30,383 nucleotides of DNA, from assembly GCF_000003605.2 (NCBI RefSeq), contig NW_003137829.1, positions 61,664 through 92,046 on the forward strand, read 5' to 3'. This DNA comes from Saccoglossus kowalevskii. Lineage: Eukaryota > Hemichordata > Enteropneusta > Harrimaniidae. Positions 1-12,900 of this stretch are shown piece after piece. The position numbers and the translations under genes are program-made. The notes beneath the pieces were generated by a model. It searched no databases and was not told the origin of the DNA. It saw nothing but the letters and a program-made list of their open reading frames with translations. Position 1 is the first letter of the stretch; every line of letters starts with the position of its first letter.

Positions 1-690
1 CACAGTCCTCAAGTAACTATGTACCAAGTTTCATTGAAACGTGATCATTACTACTCGAAATATCAAAAGCTGAAAATTAATTAATTATGCAAATTAGGTA
101 CTTAATATGTACTGATATTACCCTAAAAACTATCAGGTCTGTGCAGTGTCATATGACACCTATGTACCAAGTTTTATTGAAATGTTATGATTAATACTTG
201 AGATATCAGTGGAAAAACCGAAAATTGATTAATCATTATGTAAATTAGGTAATTAATAATATTAACAGATTTTTACCCAAAACTAATCAAATCTGCGCAT
301 TAATTCAGAGCATCCATGTACCAAGTGTCATTGAAATCCAATGAGTGGTTCTTCAAAAATCAGTGGAACAGCTTAAAATCAGTTAATTATCATGCAAATT
401 AGGTAATTAATATTCATAGATTTTTAGCCAAAACTAATCAAATCTGCGCACTAGTTCAGAGCATCCATGTGCCAAATTTCATCAAAATCCAATTAATGGT
501 TCTTCAGATATCAGTGGAACAGTCTTGAAACAGCTAAAAATCAGCTAATTATCATGCAAATTAGGTAATTAATATTCATAAATTTTTACCAAAACCTAAT
601 CAACTCTGCGCATTATCCCAGAGTATCTATTTACCAAGTTTCACCAAAATTTGATTAGTGGTTCTTGAGATAACGGTGGAACAAAAAAAG
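1..690. repeat. Diverged tandem repeat, about 150-bp unit, about five copies
   Basis: Copies of a unit start near 19, 164, 318, 471 and 632, each at a variant of TACCAAGTTTCATTGAAA (the fourth copy begins GCCAAATTTCATC). Each is followed by a sentence-like series: a block near ATATCAGTGGAAC, then TAATTATCATGCAAATTAGG, then AAAACTAATCAAATCTGCGC. Spacing is about 145-161 bp. Copies differ by many substitutions and small indels. It may be the internal part of a dispersed repeat that continues left of the window. Confidence 0.75.
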
Positions 691-789
691 TGACATACAT
701 ACATACAGACATACATACATACAGACATACAGACATACAGACAGACAGGGTAACTGCAAAGACCTTTTGTGCTTCGCACACGGGAGTCA
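691..789. repeat. CATA/CAGA microsatellite and hairpin tail of the dispersed repeat
   Basis: A run of ACATACAT/ACAGACAT units (about 693-747) is followed by GGGTAACTGC and a small hairpin around GTGCTTCGCAC. The combination of tandem body, microsatellite and conserved hairpin looks like the 3' end of a dispersed non-autonomous element; the family is not named. Confidence 0.6.
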
Positions 790-885
790 AAAAGTATATT
801 TCGCTGGATTTTATTTTCACGGAATCATCCCTTCAGCGAAAATAGCGAAAATAAATTCCAAGCGAAAATAAAGTATTCTACAGTA
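788..885. mobile_element. Partial copy of a 211-bp MITE family
   Basis: It matches the right half of the full copy at 12791-13001, ending in the terminal inverted repeat (AAAATAAAGTATTCTACAGTA-like). On the minus strand it supplies AATAAA at 810-815, about 140 nt past the WDR34 stop codon, the only such hexamer I noticed close behind that gene. Confidence 0.65.
810..815 (-). terminator. Candidate poly(A) signal of WDR34
   Basis: AATAAA on the minus strand, 142 nt downstream of the stop codon at 957. It lies inside the partial MITE, so the signal is probably transposon-derived. Position and hexamer are seen; use is inferred. Confidence 0.4.
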
Positions 886-956
886 CATGTAGTCTTGGAA
901 GTACATACAATTTACAGATGTATTTAATGTTGACGTTTTGATGGTCAGTGGCAAAA

Positions 957-3900
957 TTAATCCAGCGCAGAAGCAGCCATTTCAGCCAACACGTCCACCT
1001 CTCTTGATCCTTGTGTTGTCAACTCGTCACTAAGCTGCCAAATTTTGACAACGCCTTTCCCATCACCAGTGGCCAGTAACTGACGTCTGCAAAAAACAAG
1101 AATGAAAGAATGACCAACTTTGACGTAATGCAGTATCAAAGTCTGTTGTGGATGGCCACGATTCAGTTCTGACCATGCAGATCATTATGAATATTCTATT
1201 ACTGGTTTTAATTCTGAAGTGGCAAAAAGTCTTCGGAAAAAGAAATAAAGAGAAGTGTAGGTCATCATTCGTTATTGGTTTTACTTTTCATTTCAAGTCC
1301 CTCTCTTTTACTCAAGTACTTTACAAGCAACAACCAATTGCAGTTGATACCATTTCTACACAACTGGGGGAGGGTAGACCGATAGACAATATGGCACAAA
1401 GCAGAATACAGACTGGTATCAAGTGCACAGCAGTGTCTATTCAACCCACAGCTCTGGACTTGTCTAAAAACTTTGATCGAGGTTAATTTAACAATACCAG
1501 TATTCAATCAATATATGAATAGTAAATATATACAGGAAAAAAACACAAATTTAGCATAATATTTATTATAGCTATATAATAACTACTACTGTAAAATCTG
1601 TATTAGAAACCGCAGCTTCTATTAAAATGGTACAATGCAATAGAGGGGATGAGGCTTCTATTAGAGCATCTACACATATGAAAAATGACGAATTTTTGGT
1701 TCTCAATTATTCAAAAAGAATGGGTGCGACTTCTATTAGGGATGCGGCTTCTAATACAGATTTTACGGTACTGATAATTCAAAGTTCAGATATTTTTAAA
1801 ATAATATAAAATTCTAATGCAATATTCAAGGAATGTAGCCAAATTTTAACTGAAATAGCACATGCAAATATTTTCAAGCATTTTATTGGAATGTTTTTAA
1901 TGAGTTTACACCAAGCAAAGGGGGTAATGCTTAGACATATATATACAAATGTAAAGCTATGACATACTGTTCTAGTAAAAACACAATAGCCAGGTACACA
2001 AATTGTAAATCGTCTCATATGAGCACTTTTATATTAATCCAATGACTGTATGTCATAATAATAACGATGTAAAATCAACTTTTTTTCACCAACAACTCAT
2101 TTTGAATGTTTATATCTCTTCTAGCTCAGCATCAATTGGTTATTTCTGAATATATCAACATTGGATAGATGCTATACATCCTCAAGATCGTGTTTCGGCA
2201 TGCTCCATGGCATTGTGCTACCCTATCAGCCATGTGCTTGCCACCTGTGAGGTACATGTACATGTGTATGGGTCATGTGCATGTACATTCACTAATCATG
2301 TGTCACCCATGTGCCACACATATACTGAGCACAAGTCACGCATGTGCCACCCATGTGGATAAATGTTATTCCATTTTTTTTGTCAGTTTAGATTTTAACA
2401 TTTTCCCCCAATATAGTGTCGAAAAGTGCCTAAATCTCATTCAATTTTTCCTTGGTGGTAAAGTGACTTCATTTTGTTCAAAACATAGGTGACATATCCC
2501 CAGTATGGTCCTAAGGTAATACTGTAAAAAATATATAATACTGATATTGCTACCACTATAAACCAAACAATATAGTCAGTGCATTGGCATACTGCATTGA
2601 TAAAACATAAGCAATAAACATCCCACACTTGGCTTGAACTACACCATACACCAACTTACAATAAACTACATTAACTAAAAGAAGTTAAAGTTTTGAATAG
2701 ACAGCAGAGAAATAAAGCAAAATGCATTTTTACACTTTCTAATGGCACATTTAAGAGAGCTGAAAAACTTGGCCCACAACAACCCACTCTGATCCTACTT
2801 ACTCATTCCCATATTCTTTCATTCCAAATCTGTTGAGAAAAACAATATTTATGCGGACCATGTGTTAGTAGAAAGTTTTCTAGCACGCTCTAAATATTAT
2901 TAGATACATGGATAGCCAATAGAGTTTAATATAGGTCCAACTGTAATGTTATATTATATCAAAACTGTTCCTTTTTTCTATAGATGGTTTTTATTTAGGC
3001 CTTGACTTGAAAATGGTTTGAGGTCTAAATGGTACTCTTGAGCACAAGCGATAATTTGAGCTATGCTATAAAAATCTCTCCATGGTGATACAAGTCTTAA
3101 TTTAGACAAGTGAGAGATCACACGCCCGAGAAAGTAAGGTTTGTTTCATTTTAACACTATTAATTTTTTTTAACCTACAATTTTTATTTATCTGTTATTT
3201 TATTTTTAAACTTTATTCATTTTGTTTTTTGCTCTCCAGCAAAGTGCAGTACTTATAATACAACCTCTTATGACTAAGCGGTCATTTTTGCCTGCTTTTA
3301 TTCAGTTTCCATAGATGGCATACTTTCTTTGAGTTGAAATAAAATTATGAAATGAAATGAAATAACAGATTTCATCGATGTGTGCAATGAACCAAAACAC
3401 ACATTTTTTGTTTTTTGTCTATATAAATAACATTTTGTTTTACCAAATTTTGATTTTTCTATATATAAATAGTAATTTTAAGGGTAAATTGTATTTAACT
3501 TATTGCTCATTTACTATATTTAAATATATATATATGTGAAATTACAATAAATAATCTGATTTTGGAGAGTTTGGTAAGTTTATATTTTATATTGAAATAC
3601 ATGATTCTAGTAATCTGGCTTTTCTAATTCAGTCAACAACCCTAGCAAGTGAAGCAAGATTTCCTTGATTGTTTCAACTGAGTGTTGTATAGTAAAGAAA
3701 CTACAGGATACAACTTTTAATTTATCTACAATGAATCATATGCAATTTATTAATAATGCATTAGACTAGACTAAGTAAAATTTCACTGTGTTTCTTCAGA
3801 GTGGGATTGACAGCGCCTTTCATGTGAAATATATTCCCCAAGATGACATCAAGTGATTGAATGGAATATCAAGTTCCAACAGATGAACAATCCTCGGGGG

Positions 3901-6900
3901 CAGACATCCGGACATTTTCACCGCATGGCAACCATCATGGTGAAAACAAAGGCCGAAAACTTGCAGAAAACGGTACTTTCGGATGGTTGTTGGGACTCCC
4001 CTGCATGTGTAACGCATATAAATTTGATTGTTCAGCATTACTTCAAAGTTGAGTTCCTTTTGTCTTCTTGAATTTTCACCGGCTCTTCGCTCGGCGTTCC
4101 GCGTTCCACAGCAGCGCGCACAGAGCCCATAGAAATACGTGGTACAGTGGTGCGCGTCTTAGCAACATGGAACGTCTTGTGACATAGCTCCGCCCCCAAG
4201 GGTAGCTAGCTTGAAGTTTTCTTCAAAACTGTTTTAACTGAGGTTTCTCTTCATTTACTGTAGCATGCAGTGTAATTTGTACTGTCTATTCAATGTATTA
4301 GCTCTTTTCAACATATTTCACTGCACAGGCCTTTTTAAGATTGGTCTTGGAGTTCTTGATTACAATTCTTTCTCTCGTTTATACATGTACAAGTGCAGAT
4401 CAGAGTGAAAATTTGTTAAGTATAGAATAGTACTTACTGACTTTGGTTGAATTCTAGCGTGTACACAGCTTCTTTCTTATCACCTGCTTCCAGTGAGTAT
4501 ACTGGGTTAATTTTACTGGTTTTCAAGTCGTATATAAGTAGGTGGCCTTCACCAGTGACCAATGCAAATACTAATGGACGCACTGGAGACCACTTTGCAG
4601 AAAATAGATAGCCTAAACCTGGTTCAATCGTTAGTATAGGTTTGGCCTGTAATGGAGAAAAAAAGGACTCAGATATTCAGTTGATGTTCCCACACTGAGT
4701 AATAAGAAGTGATTTATGATGAATCTCATGAGGACTACAGTCTCTGTGAATTTGTTTAATACACCTAACCAGATATATCGACAGCTATTTAGTTGACAAT
4801 ACAGCTGTGTTTCCTCCAAGTCAGGTAATGATCTACTGGCTTTCTGAAGCGACATTACTTACATCACAGCTTCATTATCAGCCAATCAGCTGACCATGTA
4901 TCTGGTCAGGTGTAAAACAAATTTACTGCCACAGTAAACAAATACTGCACAGTAATACAACAGTGACAGGGTATCAGTGGCAAACAATGCTGTTATTTTA
5001 TCACACAATCACGCAAGCAAAATGTGCGTCTTCCTACATCAAGATTGTATCAATTAGAGATGGAATATATTTCAAATGAATACAAGTCTGATAGCAGCAG
5101 TCTCAATGTGAACAATCTCATGATTTCACAAGTGGGTTTTATATTAGGGTTAATTATTGTCCGGCAAATGATGACGAACAACACATATCATTGAGCACTC
5201 TATAGACCATCGCACTTGTTTACGTTTTGCATGCTTATGTGTGGTGCAGTGACTGCACCCAAAGATCAAATACTGCCACACCCACTCCTAGATTTACACA
5301 TACCTGCAGCATACTGTATATTCTTGCTGTTGTATCTGTACCACATGAAAGCAGTAGGTTTCTATGATATGGTGAACTATCTACGGCATATACTGGACCA
5401 TGGTGTGGCTGGAATGAAAACGTGACTGGCGAACGAAGTGGTACAGATGATTCAATATTGCTACTTGCTGGTGAGCCTCTTGCATTCATGGAACATTTAA
5501 ACACACCTCCCGACTCAGAACCGACAACAAATAATGATTTGTCTTCAATTGCATATGATATACACGTGACTGGCAAAAATACAAATAGTATGTAATTAGT
5601 TAAGCACATGATTGTACAGTAATAATGAATATACCGTAGAAAACATTTTGGTTGTTTTGTATGAAATTTATTTTCACTGATTTTTGATGAGTTGAATTTA
5701 GAATATAAGAAAAAAACTTATTTTCACTGGTTGCAGCAATAATTATTCACATTTTATTGATGGGTACCAGCAATTACAAGTATTGTCTCACCACTCCTTA
5801 CCAAGGTATTGGTATTACCAGTATTCTGTAATATAAACCCTAACTCTCCCCACTTTGGGATATGTAGGCATGAGGAAAATCACTGACATTTGTAATAGGT
5901 AGTGCCCCACCACTGGGGGAAAAAAGATATTACCGTACCTTAGCACCATATTCATCCCCAGACCTAACTTTCTAAGCAGAGTAATTAGTCCACTTGCATA
6001 TCGACCCCAAGAAGCGTTATTATCACTCGCCCAATCCATCCCATTTTGAAGAGATTATAAAACCACAGCTCTTATCTCATCACCTTGTTCAGGGGAGCGT
6101 CATTTCAAGCTCCAAGGCTATTTCCAAAAAGCAAGACCTGCATCTCCATACCTCGCCCCTCATTGTCACTCTTTTATGCGTAAATAGAGCTTAACTAGCC
6201 TAATATATGGAAGGTACTAACGGAAGGAGCCACGACGCCTATCAAGTAGCCACTTAAGCCTCTTAACTGGTTTATTTCCTTTTGTTTCAACCCAAATTAA
6301 TCCTGATAAGGACATTGTCTAGCTCATCTTTGATGTCGATGATAGTTTGCGATTGTTTACACAAGTAACGAGTTAGCGGAGTATGATATAACCTCGCCGA
6401 TTTTTAATGTGACCATAAAATATATGCGCATTTTGAAACTACGGTCATCACATATACGCACTGGGTTTGTTTAGGTGTGAAAGGTCAATTTACGTATTTC
6501 ACAACCTGAAATTCAACAGATGAACGTTTGACTTCACAAATTTCACATGTTTTAATTATTAGCAACTGTAACTTTAACAAGATTCCAAGTGCATACAACA
6601 ACAATTTCTAAGGACTCCTAAAAAATATTATCACAGAGAAAGTGTCTAGGCATGCTCTTCTTTCGATACTATCTTTTCTGTTGGTGTTCGCAGATGTCCG
6701 GCGGTAAAAAATTTTGGGCGCCAAACCCACGCACTGACAATGGTACCATTGCAATCGTACCAAGCAATCATTGATTAAGTCTCATTACCATTACAAATAC
6801 AAAATTCACGATATTTCATCAGTTCTTTATCAATCAATGTTATATCTGACAATTTTCCATTAAAGTTCGCCAAGATCTCCGGAAACAACAGCATTCAAAC

Positions 6901-9900
6901 TAGACACCATTTTCAATATTGTACATGCGAGGTTCGACTATCGCTTCCGAACATGCTCCGAATATTACCGAATGCTCGAGATTAGCATAACCCATTGTAC
7001 GAAGGTGTTAAAAGCTAACAAGAACAATGTTTGTGAACAAACGCTGACAAATGATCATGGGGTAAAGCTAAAACAATAGCGTCGTGGCTCGTTCCGTTAG
7101 TACCTTCCATGGCCTAATATATGAGATCCAGATGATAATGTTGATTTTTATCAAAAACCTGAATTATCCCAAGATTAGCCTTATACACTACATGGACAGG
7201 TGGGAAAGGGTTTAAAACTAATTTTTGACTAATGTATAGCAAAAACTACAACATTTTACCTGCCAGAATTATTTCTTTCTAAAATTTAGGTACATAATAA
7301 TTTTTTGAAAATAAAAAGTTTAATTTTGAACACATTAGGTAGACTACGATATTGCTGATAGAAGTTGATTGAAACTTTTGAATTCTGATTAAAAACTATT
7401 ATGAAAACTAAAAGATTTTGAGTGGGACTATTTTGTGGAAGGTTACTAAAGTTGATGATGGTTGTGAGAGGGACAACAAAATCTAATTTGTTTGTCTGGA
7501 AAATCAGGCAACTATGAACAAATCAATTATTTTCAAAACTTGATTAGCTTAATGTAGTATTCATTTTTCTCTACCCTAATTCAACGTTCAGATACGTACC
7601 ACCCATTTCAGCATCTCCTTTGACTCTAGATTTTCGCATCACACTTCTTGGCATACTTTCTGTCAATAATATAAATCCTTCCACTAATTCCAGACTAGCT
7701 TTCCTTCGATTCACTTTCCATATCAGTATTTTGCCATCACTGCTTACACTAACAATCTGAAAAAAGTTTTCTATAATTACTAACTTTCAACAAAAACAAT
7801 TGGGAAAGAAAACAATCATTTGGCCTATAGGGGGCGCTCAACAATTGGATGCTGCACAAGTTACTCTGTTCATTAAAGGGTCGTAGTAGTCGCACCATGT
7901 ATGCGCGAGACATATGGGTCTCATATAAACAAAGATGCCGACTTTGACTGTTGCGCAGATCAACGAATACAAACCGAAACGTTACCAAGTTTTAATTAGG
8001 TATTTTTAGGTGATTGGAAGGTATCAAAGAAGTCACCATTGGTAATTAGTGCAAGTCACGCCCAGGTTAAATCTCATACACGTGGTGTACATCTCTATGA
8101 GTCCAATTTGAACATGAAGCTGCACGACGACCACTGTCATTTAACTTCTCAATTACGAGAAAGTATTAAATTTTGTAGAAGTAAAATTTTCAGTACTGGT
8201 GAGCGTCCCTCAAGTTACGTAATCGCAAACATAATAGTTAACTATCAAAACTAACATTATATTTTCTGCCCTTTGACAAGGGATCTTCAATCCATTTGAC
8301 CTTTGACACCGGTTCTCTGTGAGAATCATCGCCAATACCAGATGTGGCAACTATTGTGTCATCTTCTTTACTTAAATCCCAAATAACAATTTCCCCTAAA
8401 AACACAGCAAAATTGTTAAAACAGTTAGTTGAACAAATTTATTATTTATAATACCAGTAATAAGAATATTCATCAGATACTGTAAAATACTTTATTTTCA
8501 CTTGAAATTAATTTTCGCTATTTTCACTGAAGGAATGATTCAGTTAAAATAAAATCCAGCGAATATACCTTTTTTCCTATATTTTACATTGAACTCATCA
8601 AAAATCACTGCAAATAAATTCCATACAAAACACTCAAAAAGTATTTTCAGCGAAAATTAATCACAGCTAAAATAAAGTATTCATCAGATAGCAAAATTGT
8701 CGATATAGACTATGATTGTCCATGTATAGAACACAATAGATAGCTATGATTGGTGAAAGTCAGGTTATTCACAGCATGGCCATTGTTTTTATGTGTTTTT
8801 GAGAAGTTTACTGTAACTTTAATATGTTGATGCTGACTAATACCATACTCACCATTGAAATTACCACCAGCTATTATAGAAGGTTTCTTTGGATGAAAAG
8901 ATATACACATAAGACAACTCTGAAATACAAAATGAACATTTATTATCATTACTTTTATCGGAGCATTCATTTTGTGATAACAATATTCTTGGGCGGCATT
9001 ATTTAACATATCACGTATTGATGCTATTTTTTCCTATTTATTTTGGCTATCCATGGAGGTTTCCCACTGGCATTGTGTTAAGTAATGAGTAGTAGGAAAT
9101 GGGTTGCATACATCACAAGAAAAAACACGAAAAAACTGAACTTGCAATCAAACTGTTAAAATCGGCTTTATATCCAACTGTACTGTCCTAATTTACCCAT
9201 GTATTTTTTGCAAATAATCAAATATAAATTTGAGCTGGAGATGAGAAGAGAAGGAGGGTGAAAACTAAAGAAAACTATAGTACATGTTAACACTTACTGA
9301 GACATCAATAGTAACATCTGGTTTATTGGGATTTACTCGTCTATCAACATTCCAAGTACACAATGCAGACTGTAAAAAATAAATATCAATAGATGAGACA
9401 GGTAAAGTAATAATTAAATTAAATAACTATCATACAATATTATTTATCATCAAAGCATTTTTTTAACAAGCCTATTACATTTCGGCCAATCATAATATGG
9501 CAAAATGGTCATGTGATGAGTCGGCATGGTCACATATGAAATTATTTTTATACCTTGTGTGTACACCAATCTTGATGATCAAACCTTCCATAAGATACAG
9601 CAATAACGGAACCTATTGAGTTCCAAGACAGACCGGTAGACTGTGACTCTCCATCCATGCTTGCATAGGTTAATGTATGTAAACAAGTCACTGCATGGCT
9701 ATCTTCTCGCCAATTCACCTCATAACCTAGTAGGATAAACAGGCACATTTCTTAGTAGGGTACTTGATGTGTGAAGGAAATAACAGTATTAATAATAGTA
9801 ATATTGTGAAATTAACTCAATTAACTCATAGAAATAATTTTCAGTAAAATTTATTATTTTGGAAATTTTAATAATCTACGCAGGGAATAAAAACACAACT

Positions 9901-12900
9901 ACATGTTCCTCTAAGTACATAATATATATATCTGGAAATTGTGTTTGCAACTCAATTAGAAGGTATGTGTGGGGAAATCGCTACTCTTGGTAATCAGTGC
10001 ATTTCCCAAAATAAACATTGCGCGCCCCCTAGTTTCTTCATCATTCTGCGCAGTATTCTGCGCCATCGAAGTTACAGCAATGATTTTCAAGCCTGTTCAT
10101 CAACTAGGAGTAGCACAAATCTTATTTTGGGAAATGTGCCGGCGCATTCCGGTGGTACAGAGTACCAATTTCGAACCTCACACATACCTGCAATTGGCCA
10201 ACAACCAATCAGAAGCTGTATTACAAACTACAAATGCAGAAATAGCTTGTTTGTCCCAATTGGTGAATGCAGAAATAAGTACAGAGTTGACATTTTTATA
10301 TACAGAGCAAAATGAATACCACCTTTTCTTATTCTGAATATAAAATTAAATGGTGAGACACAGACTAATACAAAGATACATTCTAGATGGGGGTTCAAAT
10401 TGATATACACGACAAATACTGATTTGTTTGCAGTATATCATTTATAATAAGAGATTATTACGAGGATACCTCAAAGTATACACGAAGACAGTACAGCTGG
10501 AGTATCGACCGACGCAAAGCAGAAGTCGATGCACGGCATACTGTCTGAGTTCATATTTTGAGGTATCCTCGTAATAACCTTATTATTATTATTATACATT
10601 TTTTCCTTCCAAGGATACATCATAGGAATGCCAAAATCCAAAATGTTTAGAACAGAATCAGCGAACTTCTTTGTGTGGAGTCCGGTCAAACCCTGGTGGT
10701 AGCAATGTTTGTTTTTACTATTAGAGGACGCTTACGCGCGTAATCACTTCATATTTGGAATTCGCATTTCCTAATATGGTAGGATGAAAATACCCCATAA
10801 AATAAGGCAAAATTACAGGATGCTGTAACTTATGGCGTTACGATGACTGATGTATAATAATGAATATTAGACCACAGCGTGTTAGTTTGTTTATATAGCA
10901 TGCACATGTCTTTAAAGGGGCACATGTCTTTAAAGGGGCACATGTCTTTAAAGGGGCACATACCATCAAACGCATGACTTCTATTGTTTATTTCAAGTTG
11001 CCGACTCACAAATGGTTCAACTTCTGTGATAAAGTCACATAATTCCTGATGGAAACAGAATGGGATAAAAATACATATATATATAAATATAACATCAAGA
11101 ATTTTTAAGATAAAGGGCTGCAACTTTGATATCTATATACATTAATGATGATGATGGAGATCAGTGTATCTATCAAACGTATTTAACCAATGGCATCACA
11201 GAATGCAGTGGACGCTTAGAAAGGTTTGATTGTACATGCCGATAACACTCATTGTAATACACGTTTCATGAATAAGCAAAGACACTGGCAGAAACAATCT
11301 GGGATGAACACAGAACCACTTATTTGCATTAGTATGAATTAGTATGAAGATTCACCCAACTTCTTCAATTCACACGAGATCTTCAGCCCATAGCAAACCA
11401 TCTTATAAGTCCTTGATAACATACTAGTGTACTTGAAAACAAAGTCTATAACTCATTAGAACCTGTTTCGAATGTAGTCTGAAATCGTGAACTATTAATT
11501 TGGGTTCTGTCCGCCTGGTGCTATTTCTCAGAATTGCTTTGACAGACCTCATTTCAACTTAACACTGCTTCTCAGAGATGGCTGGGTGATTTCATTGTAT
11601 CATCCATATTCTAGAGATACTACACGTATCATGGATACCATAAAATAACCAAATTGCTGCCAGTCGGCCATTTTTGTTTTAATCCCAAACCTGTAACCCA
11701 GTATGCATGATCATGATTCTGCTCAATGTTGGCACTAAGATGATACATAAAAACCTTTAGTCGGCACATGTGAAAACACATTCCCCTCTTTTCATCACAA
11801 AATATTGAAGAATACAAGAAAAAAGAGCAGACAAATTTGGGCGAGAAAGTCTGGTAGTGAAAAAGATCAATACATGAACACCTAAGATAGTATGATAGAA
11901 ACTACAGAATATACATATAACATTAACATATTCACCTTAGAGTTGTCATCTAATAATCTAAATTTCTTCTCAGGTTCATCTTCAGTTTGAATCTGAAAAC
12001 AAACATAAACACAAAAGTCAACATTGACATTTTATTCCTAAATAGATTAATTTATATATCAAATCACTATCTTTCTCTCTCCATTTGGTTCAGAATTAAC
12101 TAAAGAAACGGCAGAAAATATATAAAAAAAAAAGGTTACACTTTTTGTTCTGCAATTATATAGAATGTTAACTTATATTCAAACTAGAAACTGCACTTGT
12201 AATAATGAATATATTAAATATCTGCAACTACTATAAAGATAATTTCATGTAACCACTGTCCTTCATGTGACCAAAGCATTACTAATAGAACAAATATGGT
12301 ATGTATAAGCCACACCCACCTTGACATGGACTCTATGTATGGACTGCACTTCAACCTCGTCTGTTAAAATTTCACTTGTCTGTGCGGTACTACTTTGAAG
12401 AGATCTGTGACAATGCAAATACAACAATAATAGACATATTAGACATGCAAGAGTTACCTGAACCAAATATTGAAATTTGCTATCCAACATGCTTCAAATC
12501 TGAATGGCAGTTCCTCTGGAAAAAGCATTAACACAAAATTCTGCTCTTCCTGCTTGACTGTAGACTGACATGGTGTCCAGTGTGAGTGGAACGCTTCACT
12601 GATGGATCCAGCCCTAGGTTTCCACTTGGGCCACTGTGGTTGAGGTTGACAACCAATTTCAAAGAGAAACCTTCACAAACTATTAATTTAGCAAGTCCAC
12701 AGTTATGTATCCAAGTTTCAGTCACTTACACCCCAGCTGTGACATGTAATTTATCTGTCTTCATAAAAATTGATCAAATTGATATATCTATACTGTAAAA
12801 TACATTATTTTAGCTGGAATTAATTTTCACTGAAAAGACTTTTTGGGTGTTTTTGTATGGAATTTATTTTCACTGATTTTTGACAAGTTGAATGTAAAAT

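Noticed and set aside
1148-1507. 112-codon plus-strand ORF downstream of WDR34 exon 12 acceptor
   Set aside because: It overlaps an 80-codon ORF on the other strand, lacks a recognisable family and sits in AT-rich intron 11.
3820-4071. Three overlapping ORFs of 60-72 codons in WDR34 intron 11
   Set aside because: They overlap on both strands with no domain and no splice context; more likely part of an old inserted repeat.
9941-10337. Overlapping plus-strand ORFs of about 120 codons
   Set aside because: They lie across an inverted repeat and show no domain; two frames are open at once, which is typical of non-coding palindromes.
12458-12515. As a constitutive coding exon of WDR34
   Set aside because: 58 nt breaks the phase and gives an in-frame TGA after exon 1; direct joining of exon 1 to 12320-12404 is in phase and matches the family.
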